Source: Rhodospirillales bacterium
Lineage (GTDB): Bacteria; Pseudomonadota; Alphaproteobacteria; Reyranellales; Reyranellaceae
Length of the DNA stretch: 64,000 nucleotides
Direction: 5' to 3'
NCBI GenBank assembly: GCA_016699855.1
Contig: CP064988.1
Span: 2,756,501 to 2,820,500, forward strand
Part shown: positions 1 to 8,517 of the stretch, piece by piece
How positions within the stretch are numbered: position 1 is the stretch's first letter
Layout of the letters: the number at the start of each line of letters is the position of its first letter
Position numbers and translations under genes: made by a program
Notes under the pieces: generated by a model
Seen by the model: only the letters and a program-made list of their open reading frames with translations
Told to the model about the DNA's origin: nothing
The model's database searches: none

Positions 1-533
1 TAGCTCCACAGGAAGCCGCGGAAGGCGACCTCCTCGGCGAGCGGCGCGAAGACGCCGATAACGGCGACCGCGCCGGCCGTCGTTCCGACAGTCGTCGTGA
101 CGCTAGCGATCAGCCGCGCCACCTCGAAATCCGCGCTCCGGCCGAAACCCCAGCCTGCGAGATACGCGGCCGACAAGGCCAGCGCGTGCGCCGAGAGCGC
201 CAGCGCCGGCGCGCGCCACCACCAGGCCGGCGCGCACCGCGCGAAGCCGAGCGCGGTGAACGCGTCGCGGCCGCGCGCCGACATCGCCACCGCGACACCG
301 ATCAACAGGACCATGAACGAGGCGGCCGTCATCGCCAGATTCGTCCATGCTCCTTCGGGGCGATAGTCCAGAGCATTGGCGAGATCGTCGGTCTCGATCG
401 CTCCGAGTGTGAAGATCAAGAACATGAACCCGATCGCGAAGCCGGAGACGCAGCCGAACACCTCGAACAAGCTGACCGGTCGGATCGACAGGCCGACCGC
501 GGCGGCATCGGTCGGTCTGGAGGCGTCGGACAT
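1..533 (-). CDS. CPBP-family intramembrane metalloprotease, 3' part missing
   Basis: The reading frame starts at ATG 533 on the minus strand and runs off the left edge after about 177 codons. Hydrophobic segments lie at roughly residues 25-45, 65-85, 100-120 and 145-165. The visible end reads PLAEEVAFRGFLW, the EExxxR glutamate motif of CPBP (CAAX protease and bacteriocin-processing) membrane proteases; the later histidine motifs lie outside the window. Family members are polytopic inner-membrane proteases or protease-like proteins, and the substrate cannot be told here. It is transcribed away from ffh, and the two genes share an upstream region of about 360 bp. Confidence 0.8.
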   Translation of the reverse strand, partial: MSDASRPTDAAAVGLSIRPVSLFEVFGCVSGFAIGFMFLIFTLGAIETDDLANALDYRPEGAWTNLAMTAASFMVLLIGVAVAMSARGRDAFTALGFARCAPAWWWRAPALALSAHALALSAAYLAGWGFGRSADFEVARLIASVTTTVGTTAGAVAVIGVFAPLAEEVAFRGFLWS

Positions 534-894
534 TCCGGAATTCCCGTTTTGTTCAATGGAGCGGATGAAAGCGCGGTCTCGGGGAAGGCCGAAAACACCT
601 TAGATTGTATTATATTGAAACAGGCACACGTTCCGCATGTATAGAACATGCCACATTCGAGGGGTGGAGGCGGGCGTACCGCTCCGCCCGGCCGTTTGAC
701 TCCCAAAAGCCCGCCGCGTATACGTCCGGCCGTCCAAACGGGAAGCGCTGTTTCCCGGTCCGGGCTGGTCCAGTTGGCGGTTCGCCGCCATCGATCCCAG
801 AGGGGCCCCGCCGATCCGCGAGTTTCGCGCATCGGCGCGTTTTGCGTTTGGATATCTGGCGCCGCCACCCGGCGGCGCGGAACGGGACGACGGG
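534..894. other. Divergent intergenic region between CPBP protease gene and ffh
   Basis: This 361-bp gene-free stretch separates divergent genes. A short AT-rich island at about 598-650 stands out from the GC-rich surroundings and is the likely place for promoters of both genes. The rest, 660-894, is GC-rich and shows no convincing coding frame or RNA gene. Confidence 0.5.
615..645 (+). promoter_or_regulatory. Possible promoter for the ffh operon
   Basis: TTGAAA at 615-620 and TATAGA at 640-645 resemble -35 and -10 boxes, but the 19-nt spacer is longer than the usual 17. The site lies in the only AT-rich patch upstream of ffh. The leader would be about 240 nt. This is a pattern match only. 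Confidence 0.25.
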
Positions 895-2298
895 ATGTTC
901 GACGGCCTGAGCAAGAGACTTGGAGACGTGCTGAGCCGCCTGCGCGGCAAGGGCGCGTTGTCCGAGGCCGACGTCGACGCGGCGCTGCGCGAGGTGCGTC
1001 TGGCGCTGCTCGAGGCCGACGTCGCGCTGCCGGTCGTCAAGGATTTCATCGACGGGGTGCGGCCGAAGGCGATCGGCGCCGAGGTCATCCGCAGCGTCAC
1101 CCCCGGCCAGATGGTCGTCAAGCTCGTCCACGACCACCTCGTGGAGATGCTCGGCGGCGCGTCGAGCGACCTCGACCTCAACGCCATCCCGCCGGTCGTC
1201 GTCCTGATGGTCGGCCTGCAGGGTTCCGGCAAGACGACGACCACGGCCAAGATCGCGCACCGGCTGACGCTCGGCCCGCAGGGCATGGCGGCCGGCGCCT
1301 TCGGCGGCTCCTTCAAGGAGCGCAAGAAGGTGCTGATGGCGTCGCTCGACGTCGCCCGCCCCGCCGCGCAGCAGCAGTTGAAGATCCTGGGCGAGCAGGC
1401 CGGCGTCGCGACGCTGCCGATCGTGCCGCTCGAGCAGCCGCTGGCGATCGCGCGGCGCGCGCTCGACGAGGCCCGCCGCGGCGGCTTCGACGTGGTGATG
1501 CTCGACACCGCCGGCCGCCTGTCGATCGACGAGCGCCTGATGGCCGAGGTCGCCGCCGTGCGCGACGCGACGCGGCCGACCGAGACGCTGCTGGTCGCCG
1601 ACGCGATGACCGGCCAGGACGCCGTCAACACCGCGCGCGCCTTCAACGAGAAGGTCGGCGTCACCGGGATCGTGCTGACCCGCGTCGACGGCGACGCGCG
1701 CGGCGGCGCGGCGCTCTCGATGCGCGCCGTCACCGGCCGGCCGATCAAGCTGCTGGGCGTCGGCGAGAAGCTCGACGCGCTGGAGCAGTTCCATCCCGAC
1801 CGCGTCGCCACGCGCATCCTCGGCATGGGCGACATCGTCTCGCTGGTCGAGCGCGCCGCCGAGACGATGGAGCAGGACGAGGCCGAGCGCCTCGCCGCCA
1901 AGGTCCAGAAGGGCCAGTTCGACCTCGAGGACCTCCTCAACCAGCTGCGCCAGCTGCGCCGCATGGGCGGGCTCCAGGGCCTGATGGGCATGCTGCCGGG
2001 CGCCATGCAGGCCAAGGCGGCGATGCAGAAGGCGAACCTCAAGGAGGACGTCATCAAGCGCCAGGAGGCGATCATCCAGTCGATGACCGTCAAGGAGCGG
2101 CGCAATCCCGCGATCATCCACGCGTCGCGCAAGAAGCGCATCGCCGCGGGTTCGGGGATGCAGGTGCAGGACGTCAACAAGCTGCTCAAGCAGCACGCCG
2201 ACATGGTCACGATGATGAAACGCGTGAACAAGCTCGGCCAGAAGGGTTTCATGCGCGGGCTCGGCAACATGATGCCGCCGGGCTTCCCCCGGCAGTGA
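895..2298 (+). CDS. ffh: Signal recognition particle GTPase Ffh (SRP54)
   Basis: This is the GTPase of the bacterial signal recognition particle. It binds signal sequences and 4.5S RNA and delivers nascent membrane proteins to FtsY. The 467 residues show the N domain (1-90), the NG GTPase with P-loop GLQGSGKT (107-114), DTAGR (204-208) and TRVDGD (near 260), and a methionine-rich M domain from about 320 (repeated GLM/GMLPG and MMKR patches). The segment between the P-loop helix and the next strand (about 125-145, rich in G, A and K) is longer than in the usual Ffh. It is the first gene of the ffh-rpsP-rimM-trmD-rplS cluster, whose order is conserved in many proteobacteria. Confidence 0.97.
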   Translation: MFDGLSKRLGDVLSRLRGKGALSEADVDAALREVRLALLEADVALPVVKDFIDGVRPKAIGAEVIRSVTPGQMVVKLVHDHLVEMLGGASSDLDLNAIPPVVVLMVGLQGSGKTTTTAKIAHRLTLGPQGMAAGAFGGSFKERKKVLMASLDVARPAAQQQLKILGEQAGVATLPIVPLEQPLAIARRALDEARRGGFDVVMLDTAGRLSIDERLMAEVAAVRDATRPTETLLVADAMTGQDAVNTARAFNEKVGVTGIVLTRVDGDARGGAALSMRAVTGRPIKLLGVGEKLDALEQFHPDRVATRILGMGDIVSLVERAAETMEQDEAERLAAKVQKGQFDLEDLLNQLRQLRRMGGLQGLMGMLPGAMQAKAAMQKANLKEDVIKRQEAIIQSMTVKERRNPAIIHASRKKRIAAGSGMQVQDVNKLLKQHADMVTMMKRVNKLGQKGFMRGLGNMMPPGFPRQ

Positions 2299-2355
2299 CG
2301 CCGGCGCGCGTTTGATTTCTACGGACACGGTCTTTCGGAAGGAGCGAGATCAGGC

Positions 2356-2718
2356 ATGTTGGCCATTCGACTGTCCCGCGCGGGCGCCAAGAAGCGCCCG
2401 TACTACCACATCGTCGTCGCCGACTCGCGCAGCCCGCGCGACGGCCGCTTCATCGAGAAGGTCGGCGCCTACAACCCGATGGTCGCGCGCGACCACGCCG
2501 ACCGGCTGAAGCTGGACGCCGAGCGCCTGAAGCACTGGCTGGGCGTCGGCGCGCAGCCGAGCGACCGCGTCGCGCGCTTCCTGGCCGCCGCCGAGCTGAT
2601 CAAGGCGGCGCCGCGCCGCGAGCAATCGAAGAAGCCGGCCCCGAAGACCAAGGCGCAGGAGCGCGCCAAGGCCGCCGCCGCGGCGGCGGAGAAGGCCGCC
2701 GAGGCACCGGCGGCCTGA
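2356..2718 (+). CDS. rpsP: 30S ribosomal protein S16
   Basis: Small-subunit ribosomal protein that binds 16S rRNA and helps 30S assembly. The N-terminus MLAIRLSRAGAKKRPYY and the following RSPRDGRFIEKVGAYNP are hallmarks of S16. The 120 residues include the usual S16 core of about 80-90 residues plus an Ala/Lys-rich tail (about 85-120), common in alphaproteobacteria. A good ribosome-binding site (AAGGAG) precedes the ATG. It lies 57 nt after ffh and 29 nt before rimM, consistent with one operon. Confidence 0.97.
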   Translation: MLAIRLSRAGAKKRPYYHIVVADSRSPRDGRFIEKVGAYNPMVARDHADRLKLDAERLKHWLGVGAQPSDRVARFLAAAELIKAAPRREQSKKPAPKTKAQERAKAAAAAAEKAAEAPAA

Positions 2719-2747
2719 GCCGACGGTAGCCGGGGCGCGGTCGGCCG

Positions 2748-3311
2748 ATGACGGCGCGCGGCGCGCGCGCGGTGCATCTCGGGACGGTGGTCGCGGCGCA
2801 CGGCGTGCGCGGCGAGGTCCGGATCCGGAGCTTCTGCGCCGAGCCCGCCGACGTCGCGGCCTACGGGCCGCTGTCGGACGAGTCCGGCGCGCGGCGCTTC
2901 ACGGTCCGCCCGACGGGCCGCTCGACCAAGGGCGAGGTCATCGCCCGGATCGAGGGGGTCGCGGACCGGAACGCCGCCGAGGCGCTGAAGGGACTGCGGT
3001 TGTACGTGGCGCGTTCGGCGCTGCCGCCGCCGGCCCCCGGCGAGTGGTACGAGGACGACCTGGTCGGTCTGGCGGCGCGCGGCAGCGACGGTGGCGACTG
3101 GGGCAGGGTGCTGGCGGTGCATGATTTCGGCGCCGGGACCCTGCTGGAGCTTTCGGGCGGCGCCCATGGACGGTCGTTCATGGTGCCGTTCACGGACGCG
3201 GCGGTGCCCGCGGTCGACGTCGAAGGCGGCGCGATCACGGTCGATCCGCCGGCGGGATTGCTGGACGACGGCGCCGCCCGGCGCGGTCGGGAACGGAAAG
3301 GAGAGGACTAG
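2748..3311 (+). CDS. rimM: Ribosome maturation factor RimM
   Basis: RimM assists 16S processing and assembly of the 30S head around S19. The 187-residue protein has the N-terminal RimM barrel (HLGTVVAAHGVRGEVRIRSF, about 10-29) and the C-terminal PRC-barrel, whose motif EWYEDDLVGL lies near residue 100. Its place between rpsP and trmD is the classical one. The tail is charged and ends 6 nt before the trmD start, which suggests translational coupling. Confidence 0.96.
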   Translation: MTARGARAVHLGTVVAAHGVRGEVRIRSFCAEPADVAAYGPLSDESGARRFTVRPTGRSTKGEVIARIEGVADRNAAEALKGLRLYVARSALPPPAPGEWYEDDLVGLAARGSDGGDWGRVLAVHDFGAGTLLELSGGAHGRSFMVPFTDAAVPAVDVEGGAITVDPPAGLLDDGAARRGRERKGED

Positions 3312-3317
3312 AGGCGC

Positions 3318-4049
3318 GTGTGGCGGGCTGCGGCGTTGACCATATTCCCCGAGATGTTTCCGGGACCGCTGGGGCACAGCCTCGCCGGCCGGGCGCTTGG
3401 AGCGGGCGTGTGGTCTCTGGAGGCGATCGACATCCGTCGCTTCGCGCGCGACCGCCACAACACGGTCGACGACACGCCGTTCGGCGGTGGCGCCGGCATG
3501 GTGATGCGGCCCGACGTGCTGTCGGACGCGATCACCGCCGCGGCGACGCCGGACAGGCCGACGATCTACCTCACGCCGCGCGGCCGTCCGCTGGACCAGG
3601 CGCGCGCGCGGGCGCTGGCGGCGGGACCGGGGGTGACCCTGGTGTGCGGCCGGTTCGAAGGGATCGACGAGCGGGTGGTCGAGGCGCACGCGCTGGAGGA
3701 GATGAGCGTCGGCGATTTCGTGCTCTCCGGCGGAGAGGTCGCGGCCCTGGTCGCGCTCGACGCCTGCGTGCGGCTGCTGCCCGGTGTGATGGGAGCGGCC
3801 CAATCGCTGGCGGAGGAGAGTTTCGAGGACGGTTTGCTCGAGTACCCGCTCTACACGCGGCCGGCCACCTGGACCGGTCCGGATGGCGGCGAAAGGGAAG
3901 TGCCGGAAGTGCTGCAGTCGGGTCATCACGCGAGGATCGCGGCCTGGCGGCGGACGACGGCGGAGGAGATCACGCGGACGCGGCGGCCCGATCTGTGGGC
4001 CCGGCGCGGACGCGGCGGCAAGGATCAAGGTTCCGAGAGGAAGGGATAG
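3318..4049 (+). CDS. trmD: tRNA (guanine-N1)-methyltransferase TrmD
   Basis: TrmD methylates G37 of tRNAs with S-adenosylmethionine and guards against +1 frameshifting. The start is GTG at 3318, with GGAAAGGAGAG upstream inside the end of rimM. The 243 residues show LTIFPEMF near the N-terminus, the knot-fold motif DDTPFGGGAGMVMRPDV, CGRFEGIDERV, and the trefoil-knot segment SVGDFVLSGGE. Length is normal for the family. It stops 4 nt before rplS. Confidence 0.97.
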   Translation: MWRAAALTIFPEMFPGPLGHSLAGRALGAGVWSLEAIDIRRFARDRHNTVDDTPFGGGAGMVMRPDVLSDAITAAATPDRPTIYLTPRGRPLDQARARALAAGPGVTLVCGRFEGIDERVVEAHALEEMSVGDFVLSGGEVAALVALDACVRLLPGVMGAAQSLAEESFEDGLLEYPLYTRPATWTGPDGGEREVPEVLQSGHHARIAAWRRTTAEEITRTRRPDLWARRGRGGKDQGSERKG

Positions 4050-4053
4050 GACG

Positions 4054-4536
4054 ATGAACCTCATTCAGCAGCTCGAGGCCGAGCAGGTCCAGAAGCTGAC
4101 GGCCGAGCGGCCGGTTCCGCGCTTCGAGGCCGGCGACACCGTCAAGGTGCACGTCAAGGTCCAGGAGGGCTCGCGCGAGCGCATCCAGGTCTACGAGGGC
4201 CTGTGCATCGCCCGCCGCAACGCCGGCCTGAACTCGTCGTTCACCGTGCGCAAGATCTCCTACGGCGAGGGCGTGGAGCGGGTGTTCCCGCTGCACAGCC
4301 CGTCGATCTGGGAGATCGAGGTCGTCCGCAAGGGCGTCGTGCGCCGCGCCAAGCTCTACTACCTGCGCGATCTGCGCGGCAAGAGCGCGCGCATCGTCGA
4401 GGACACCGAGGCGCAGCGCAAGATGCTGGCCGAGCAGGCGGCGCTGGCGGCGACCCAGCCGAAGCGCGAGAAGATCAAGAAGGAGAAGCCGCAGGCCGAC
4501 CGCGCGGTGCGCGCGGCCAAGGGCGGCAAGAAGTAG
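4054..4536 (+). CDS. rplS: 50S ribosomal protein L19
   Basis: L19 sits at the 30S-50S interface. The start is ATG 4054, not an earlier in-frame codon inside trmD: the protein opens MNLIQQLEAEQ and GAGAGGAAGGGA precedes it. The core (residues 1-115) holds GDTVKVHVKVQEGSRERIQ and SYGEGVERVFPLHSP. The remaining 45 residues form a Lys/Ala-rich tail, longer than the roughly 115-residue E. coli protein but usual for alphaproteobacteria. It closes the ffh-rplS operon and is followed by a strong stem-loop. Confidence 0.97.
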   Translation: MNLIQQLEAEQVQKLTAERPVPRFEAGDTVKVHVKVQEGSRERIQVYEGLCIARRNAGLNSSFTVRKISYGEGVERVFPLHSPSIWEIEVVRKGVVRRAKLYYLRDLRGKSARIVEDTEAQRKMLAEQAALAATQPKREKIKKEKPQADRAVRAAKGGKK

Positions 4537-4545
4537 CGCCGTCGC

Positions 4546-4590
4546 GGCGCGCGGCCGGGACCGGCGTCCACGCCGCCCCGGCCGCGCGCC
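4546..4590. terminator. Long GC stem-loop after rplS
   Basis: A perfect 14-bp stem (arms 4546-4559 and 4577-4590) encloses a second small stem (GGCG-TCCA-CGCC). It starts 9 nt after the rplS stop and lies before leuC. There is no T-run, so it may act as a Rho-linked or weak terminator or as an mRNA 3' end protector. Confidence 0.5.
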
Positions 4591-4636
4591 GCGCGCGCGT
4601 GGACGTAGGGGTTCCGTGTCCGGGAGGGACGAGACG

Positions 4637-6091
4637 ATGGCCAAGAAGCCAGCGCCGGCGCCGGTCGAGCCGGCCAAGCCGCGCACGTTGTTCGACAAGA
4701 TCTGGGACGGCCACGTCGTCGAGCGCCGCGACGACGGCTCGAGCCTGATCTACATCGACCGCCATCTCGTTCACGAGGTCACCAGCCCGCAGGCCTTCGA
4801 GGGCCTGCGCGCGACCGGCCGCAAGGTGCGCCGTCCCGACCTCACGGTCGCGGTCGCCGACCACAACGTGCCCACCTCCGACCGCGCCGCCGGCATCACC
4901 GACGAGGAGTCGCGGATCCAGGTCGAGACGCTCGAGGCCAACGTCCGCGAGTTCGGCGTGCCGTACTTCGCCATGGACGACGTCCGCCAGGGCATCGTGC
5001 ACATCATCGGTCCGGAGCAGGGCCTGACGCTGCCCGGCATGACGATCGTGTGCGGCGACAGCCACACCTCGACCCACGGCGCGTTCGGCGCGCTGGCCTT
5101 CGGCATCGGCACCTCCGAGGTCGAGCACGTGCTGGCCACGCAGACGCTGATCCAGCAGCCGGCGAAGAACATGCGCGTGACGGTCGACGGCGACCTGCCG
5201 CCCGGCGTCACCGGCAAGGACCTCGTGCTGGCCGTCATCGGCACGATCGGCACCGCCGGCGGCACCGGCCACGTCATCGAGTACGCCGGCCGGGCGATCC
5301 GCGCGCTGTCGATGGAAGGCCGCATGACGGTCTGCAACATGTCGATCGAGGGCGGCGCGCGCGCCGGCCTGATCGCGCCGGACGACACCACGTTCCGCTA
5401 TCTCGAGGGCCGCCCCTACGCGCCCAAGGGCGGCGCCTGGCAGGTCGCGCTCGGCCACTGGCGGCGCCTGCCGTCGGACAAGGACGCGCACTACGACAAG
5501 GAGATCGTCATCCCGGTGACGGACATCCCGCCGCAGCTCACCTGGGGCACCAGCCCGCAGGACGTGGTGCCGATCACCGGCGTGGTGCCGAACCCCGACG
5601 ACGCGCCGGACGACGACCGCCGCAGCGCCTGGGCGCGCTCGCTGGAGTACATGGGCCTGACGCCCGGCACCCGGCTGGTCGACGTCCGCATCGACAAGGC
5701 GTTCATCGGCTCGTGCACCAACGGCCGCATCGAGGATCTGCGCGAGGTCGCCGCGATCGCGGCCAAGGCGCTGGAGCGCGGCCGCAAGGTCGCGGGCCAC
5801 GTCCACGCCATGGTCGTGCCCGGATCCGGTCTCGTGAAGGAGCAGGCCGAGCGGGAGGGCCTGGACAAGATCCTGCTCGCGGCGGGCTTCGACTGGCGCG
5901 AGCCGGGCTGCTCGATGTGCCTGGCGATGAACGCCGACAAGCTCAAGCCGGGCGAGCGCTGCGCCTCGACCAGCAACCGCAACTTCGAGGGCCGCCAGGG
6001 CCGCGGCGGGCGCACCCACCTCGTCAGCCCCGGCATGGCCGCGGCCGCCGCGCTCAGCGGCACCTTCGCCGACGTCCGCGACTATCTTTGA
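4637..6091 (+). CDS. leuC: 3-isopropylmalate dehydratase large subunit
   Basis: LeuC with LeuD isomerises 2-isopropylmalate to 3-isopropylmalate in leucine synthesis, using a [4Fe-4S] cluster. The 484-residue frame starts at ATG 4637 with GGGAGGGA 8 nt upstream; an in-frame GTG at 4616 is less likely. Family motifs include VADHNVPTSD, CGDSHTSTHGAFGALAFGIGTSEVEHVLATQ (only its start quoted in full elsewhere), and the cluster cysteines in GSCTNGRIEDL and GCSMCLAMN. leuD is not next to it: the following gene is an MFS transporter. The neighbourhood rplS-leuC is common in alphaproteobacteria. Confidence 0.96.
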   Translation: MAKKPAPAPVEPAKPRTLFDKIWDGHVVERRDDGSSLIYIDRHLVHEVTSPQAFEGLRATGRKVRRPDLTVAVADHNVPTSDRAAGITDEESRIQVETLEANVREFGVPYFAMDDVRQGIVHIIGPEQGLTLPGMTIVCGDSHTSTHGAFGALAFGIGTSEVEHVLATQTLIQQPAKNMRVTVDGDLPPGVTGKDLVLAVIGTIGTAGGTGHVIEYAGRAIRALSMEGRMTVCNMSIEGGARAGLIAPDDTTFRYLEGRPYAPKGGAWQVALGHWRRLPSDKDAHYDKEIVIPVTDIPPQLTWGTSPQDVVPITGVVPNPDDAPDDDRRSAWARSLEYMGLTPGTRLVDVRIDKAFIGSCTNGRIEDLREVAAIAAKALERGRKVAGHVHAMVVPGSGLVKEQAEREGLDKILLAAGFDWREPGCSMCLAMNADKLKPGERCASTSNRNFEGRQGRGGRTHLVSPGMAAAAALSGTFADVRDYL

Positions 6092-6113
6092 CCCCGGCGC
6101 GACGGGGGTCGGC

Positions 6114-6134
6114 GGCGCAGGCTAGACCTGCGCC
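6114..6134. terminator. Stem-loop after leuC
   Basis: GGCGCAGG at 6114-6121 pairs with CCTGCGCC at 6127-6134 around a CTAGA loop, 22 nt after the leuC stop. There is no U-tract, so terminator function is only probable. Confidence 0.4.
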
Positions 6135-6213
6135 GGCCGATCTGGCCGGCTGGCGCGGCGGGCTGTAGCCTCCCGGCCGTCGTCACGCCACCCGCCGGAG
6201 GGGCGCAGGGTCC

Positions 6214-7470
6214 ATGTCCGTCGCCACGTCGTCCGAACCGCGGCCGCTCGCCTCGAGCACGGCGCGCGACGGCCAGGTGATCGCGCTGATCTGCGCGGCG
6301 CATTTCGTCAGCCACTACGTCATCCTGCTGCTGCCGCCGGTGCTGGAATCGGTACGGTCGGAGTACGGCGTCTCGTACATCGAGATCGGCCTGGCGCTGA
6401 CGGCGTTCAACGTCGTGTCGGCCGCGTTCCAGACCCCCGCCGGCTTCCTCGTCGACCGCGTCGGGCCGCGCGCCATCCTCACGGCCGGCCTGGTGCTGGG
6501 CGCCGCCGCGATCACGGCGGCCGCGACGCTGCCGGGATACTGGGTGCTGGTCGCGGCCTTCGCCGCGCTCGGCCTCGCCAACACCGTCTACCATCCCTGC
6601 GACTACTCGATCCTGTCGGCCACGGTGTCGCCGAACCGCATCGGCCGGGCGTTCTCGATCCACACCTTCTCGGGCTACCTCGGCAGCGGCGTCGCGCCGG
6701 CCTGCGTGCTGGCCTGCGCCGCGCTGTGGGGCTGGCGCGGCGCGTTCCTCGCCGCCGCCGCGCTGTCGCTGGCGGCGGCGCTCCTGCTCGTCGTGTTCGG
6801 CGGCATCCTCGAGAAGCGACCGGCGTCCGCGGCCGCGCCGGCCGCCGCGGCGGCCGGCGCCAAGGTGGAGGACGATCCGTCCTCGAACGGGTGGCGGCTG
6901 CTGTTCTCGTCCGCCATCCTGCGGAACCTGATGTTTTTCGCGCTGCTGGCGTTGTCCAACGGCGGCCTGCAGACCTACGCCGTCGTGGCCCTCGGCGCCG
7001 TGCACGGCACCGCCGCCTCGGTCGCCAACGTGGCGCTGTCGGGCTTCCTGCTGCTGAGCGCGTTCGGCGTGCTGCTGGGCGGCTACATCGCCGACCGGAC
7101 GACGCGGCACGAACGCGTCGCGGCGGCCGGGTTCGCGGCCACCTCGACCATGGTGGTGCTGATCGGCTGGGTCGATCTCGGCGCCGTGGCGCTGGTGCTG
7201 GCGATGTCGCTGGGCGGGTTGATGAACGGCATGATCCAGCCGCAGCGCGACATGATCGTGCGGTCGGTGACGCCGCCGGGCTCGTTCGGCAAGGTGTTCG
7301 GCTTCGTGTCGACCGGCTTCAACATCGGCGGCATGATCTCGCCGACGCTCTACGGCTGGCTGATGGACCGCGGCGAACCGCGCATGGTGTTCGCGGTCGT
7401 CGCCGGATTCATCCTGCTGGCGCTGGTGACGGTGATCACGCGCCCCAAGCCGGTCCGGCCGGCCGCCTAG
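6214..7470 (+). CDS. MFS transporter
   Basis: Inner-membrane protein of 418 residues with about twelve hydrophobic helices, so a major facilitator superfamily carrier. The loop after helix 2 holds LVDRVGPRAI, the place of the MFS signature between TM2 and TM3, and a second copy GYIADRTTRHER lies after TM8. The N-terminus reaches TM1 through AHFVSHYVILLLPPVLE, a form seen in FsrR-like and sugar or drug MFS carriers. Substrate is unknown. Upstream GGAGGGGC is a plausible ribosome-binding site. Its stop overlaps the stop of the converging dioxygenase gene by 3 bases. Confidence 0.85.
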   Translation: MSVATSSEPRPLASSTARDGQVIALICAAHFVSHYVILLLPPVLESVRSEYGVSYIEIGLALTAFNVVSAAFQTPAGFLVDRVGPRAILTAGLVLGAAAITAAATLPGYWVLVAAFAALGLANTVYHPCDYSILSATVSPNRIGRAFSIHTFSGYLGSGVAPACVLACAALWGWRGAFLAAAALSLAAALLLVVFGGILEKRPASAAAPAAAAAGAKVEDDPSSNGWRLLFSSAILRNLMFFALLALSNGGLQTYAVVALGAVHGTAASVANVALSGFLLLSAFGVLLGGYIADRTTRHERVAAAGFAATSTMVVLIGWVDLGAVALVLAMSLGGLMNGMIQPQRDMIVRSVTPPGSFGKVFGFVSTGFNIGGMISPTLYGWLMDRGEPRMVFAVVAGFILLALVTVITRPKPVRPAA

Positions 7471-8353
7471 ACCGGCTGCTCCAGCGTCGGGGCGCTGTCG
7501 GCCACGGTCGTGCGGTGCAGGTCGCGGACCTGCGTGGCGTCGTAGCGGCGGGCGCGGTGCATCGTGACGCGGTTGTCCCACATGACGAGATCGTTCGGCC
7601 GCCACACGTGGACATGGACGAAGCGCCGTTGCGTCGCGTGCTCGTTGAGGTCGCGCAGCAGCGCGCGCGCCTCGGGCACCGGCCAGCCCTCGATCGCGCC
7701 GGCGTGCGCCGACAGGTACAGCGACAGCCTGCCGGTGACGGGATGGCGCCGCACCAGGCGCTGGCGGACCGGCGCCCACCGGCGCCGCTCCTCGTCGGTG
7801 AAATCGGTGAAGCCGAGCGTGCCGCGCGAGTGGATCTGGGTGTGCTCGCAGACCATGTCCCGCGCCAGTTCGCGCGTCTCCTCGTCGAGCGCGTCCCACG
7901 CCGCCCGCATGTCGGCGAACTCGGTGTTGCCGCCGGTCGCCGGGATGACGCGCGCCGACAGCGCGAGTACTTCGCCGGCGTCGCCTTGAACGAGCTGTCG
8001 GAGTGCCACAGCATGTTGCCCAGGCTGAACAACCGGGCGCGGTCGTCGCGCGCGCGCACGTTGCCGTGGCGGTCGAGGTTGGAGATGTCGTTCACCTCCA
8101 TGCTCAGACGACGGTCCTCCGCCTTCTGGATGTCGCCGGTCGCCGTCTCGAGCGGGCCGAAATTGCGGCTGAACGCGAGCTGCCGCTCGTCGTCCAACGG
8201 CTGGTCACGGAACACCAGGACGCCGTAGCGGTCCATGCCGGCGTCGATGGCGGCGACCTCCTGGGGGGCGAGCGCGCGGGAAAGATCGACGCCCGATACC
8301 TCGCCGGCGAAATCCGGACGCGCGGGATCGGCTGGATGGATCGCGATGGCCAT
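7467..8353 (-). pseudogene. TauD/TfdA-family dioxygenase, frameshifted
   Basis: An Fe(II)/2-oxoglutarate-dependent dioxygenase of the taurine/2,4-D type, split between two frames. The N-terminal part starts at ATG 8353 (GAGGTGGG upstream) and has the first iron ligands in MLWHSDSSF. The frame breaks near 7970: the first frame reads ATPAKYS and then turns to nonsense, while the other frame continues LSARVIPATGGNTEFADMR. That part carries the distal histidine and arginine region (TMHRARRYD, RDLHRTTV). Restoring one base gives 295 residues, the normal family length, with all metal ligands present. It is either a recent pseudogene or a one-base sequence error. The substrate is unknown. Confidence 0.8.
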
Positions 8354-8517
8354 GGGCCCACCTCGTCGGCGTGGAGCGCGGCGACCGGTCGCCGCCGTCG
8401 CGCGATGCTGGCCGATTTCGCGGCCGCCGTCATCCCGGCCGGACGCCCCGTCGTCGCCGGACTTGAATCGCGCTAACACGGCCGTGGACACGCATGGTCC
8501 GAGGGGGAGGGTTGGGC

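Noticed and set aside
631..648. GTTC-N10-GAAC as a LexA-type operator near ffh
   Set aside because: The alphaproteobacterial LexA box is a direct repeat GTTC-N7-GTTC; this is an inverted pair with a different gap.
3883..4053. An extended start for rplS inside trmD
   Set aside because: The added 57 residues are Arg/Gly-rich shadow of trmD; ATG 4054 has a good ribosome-binding site and begins the L19 core.
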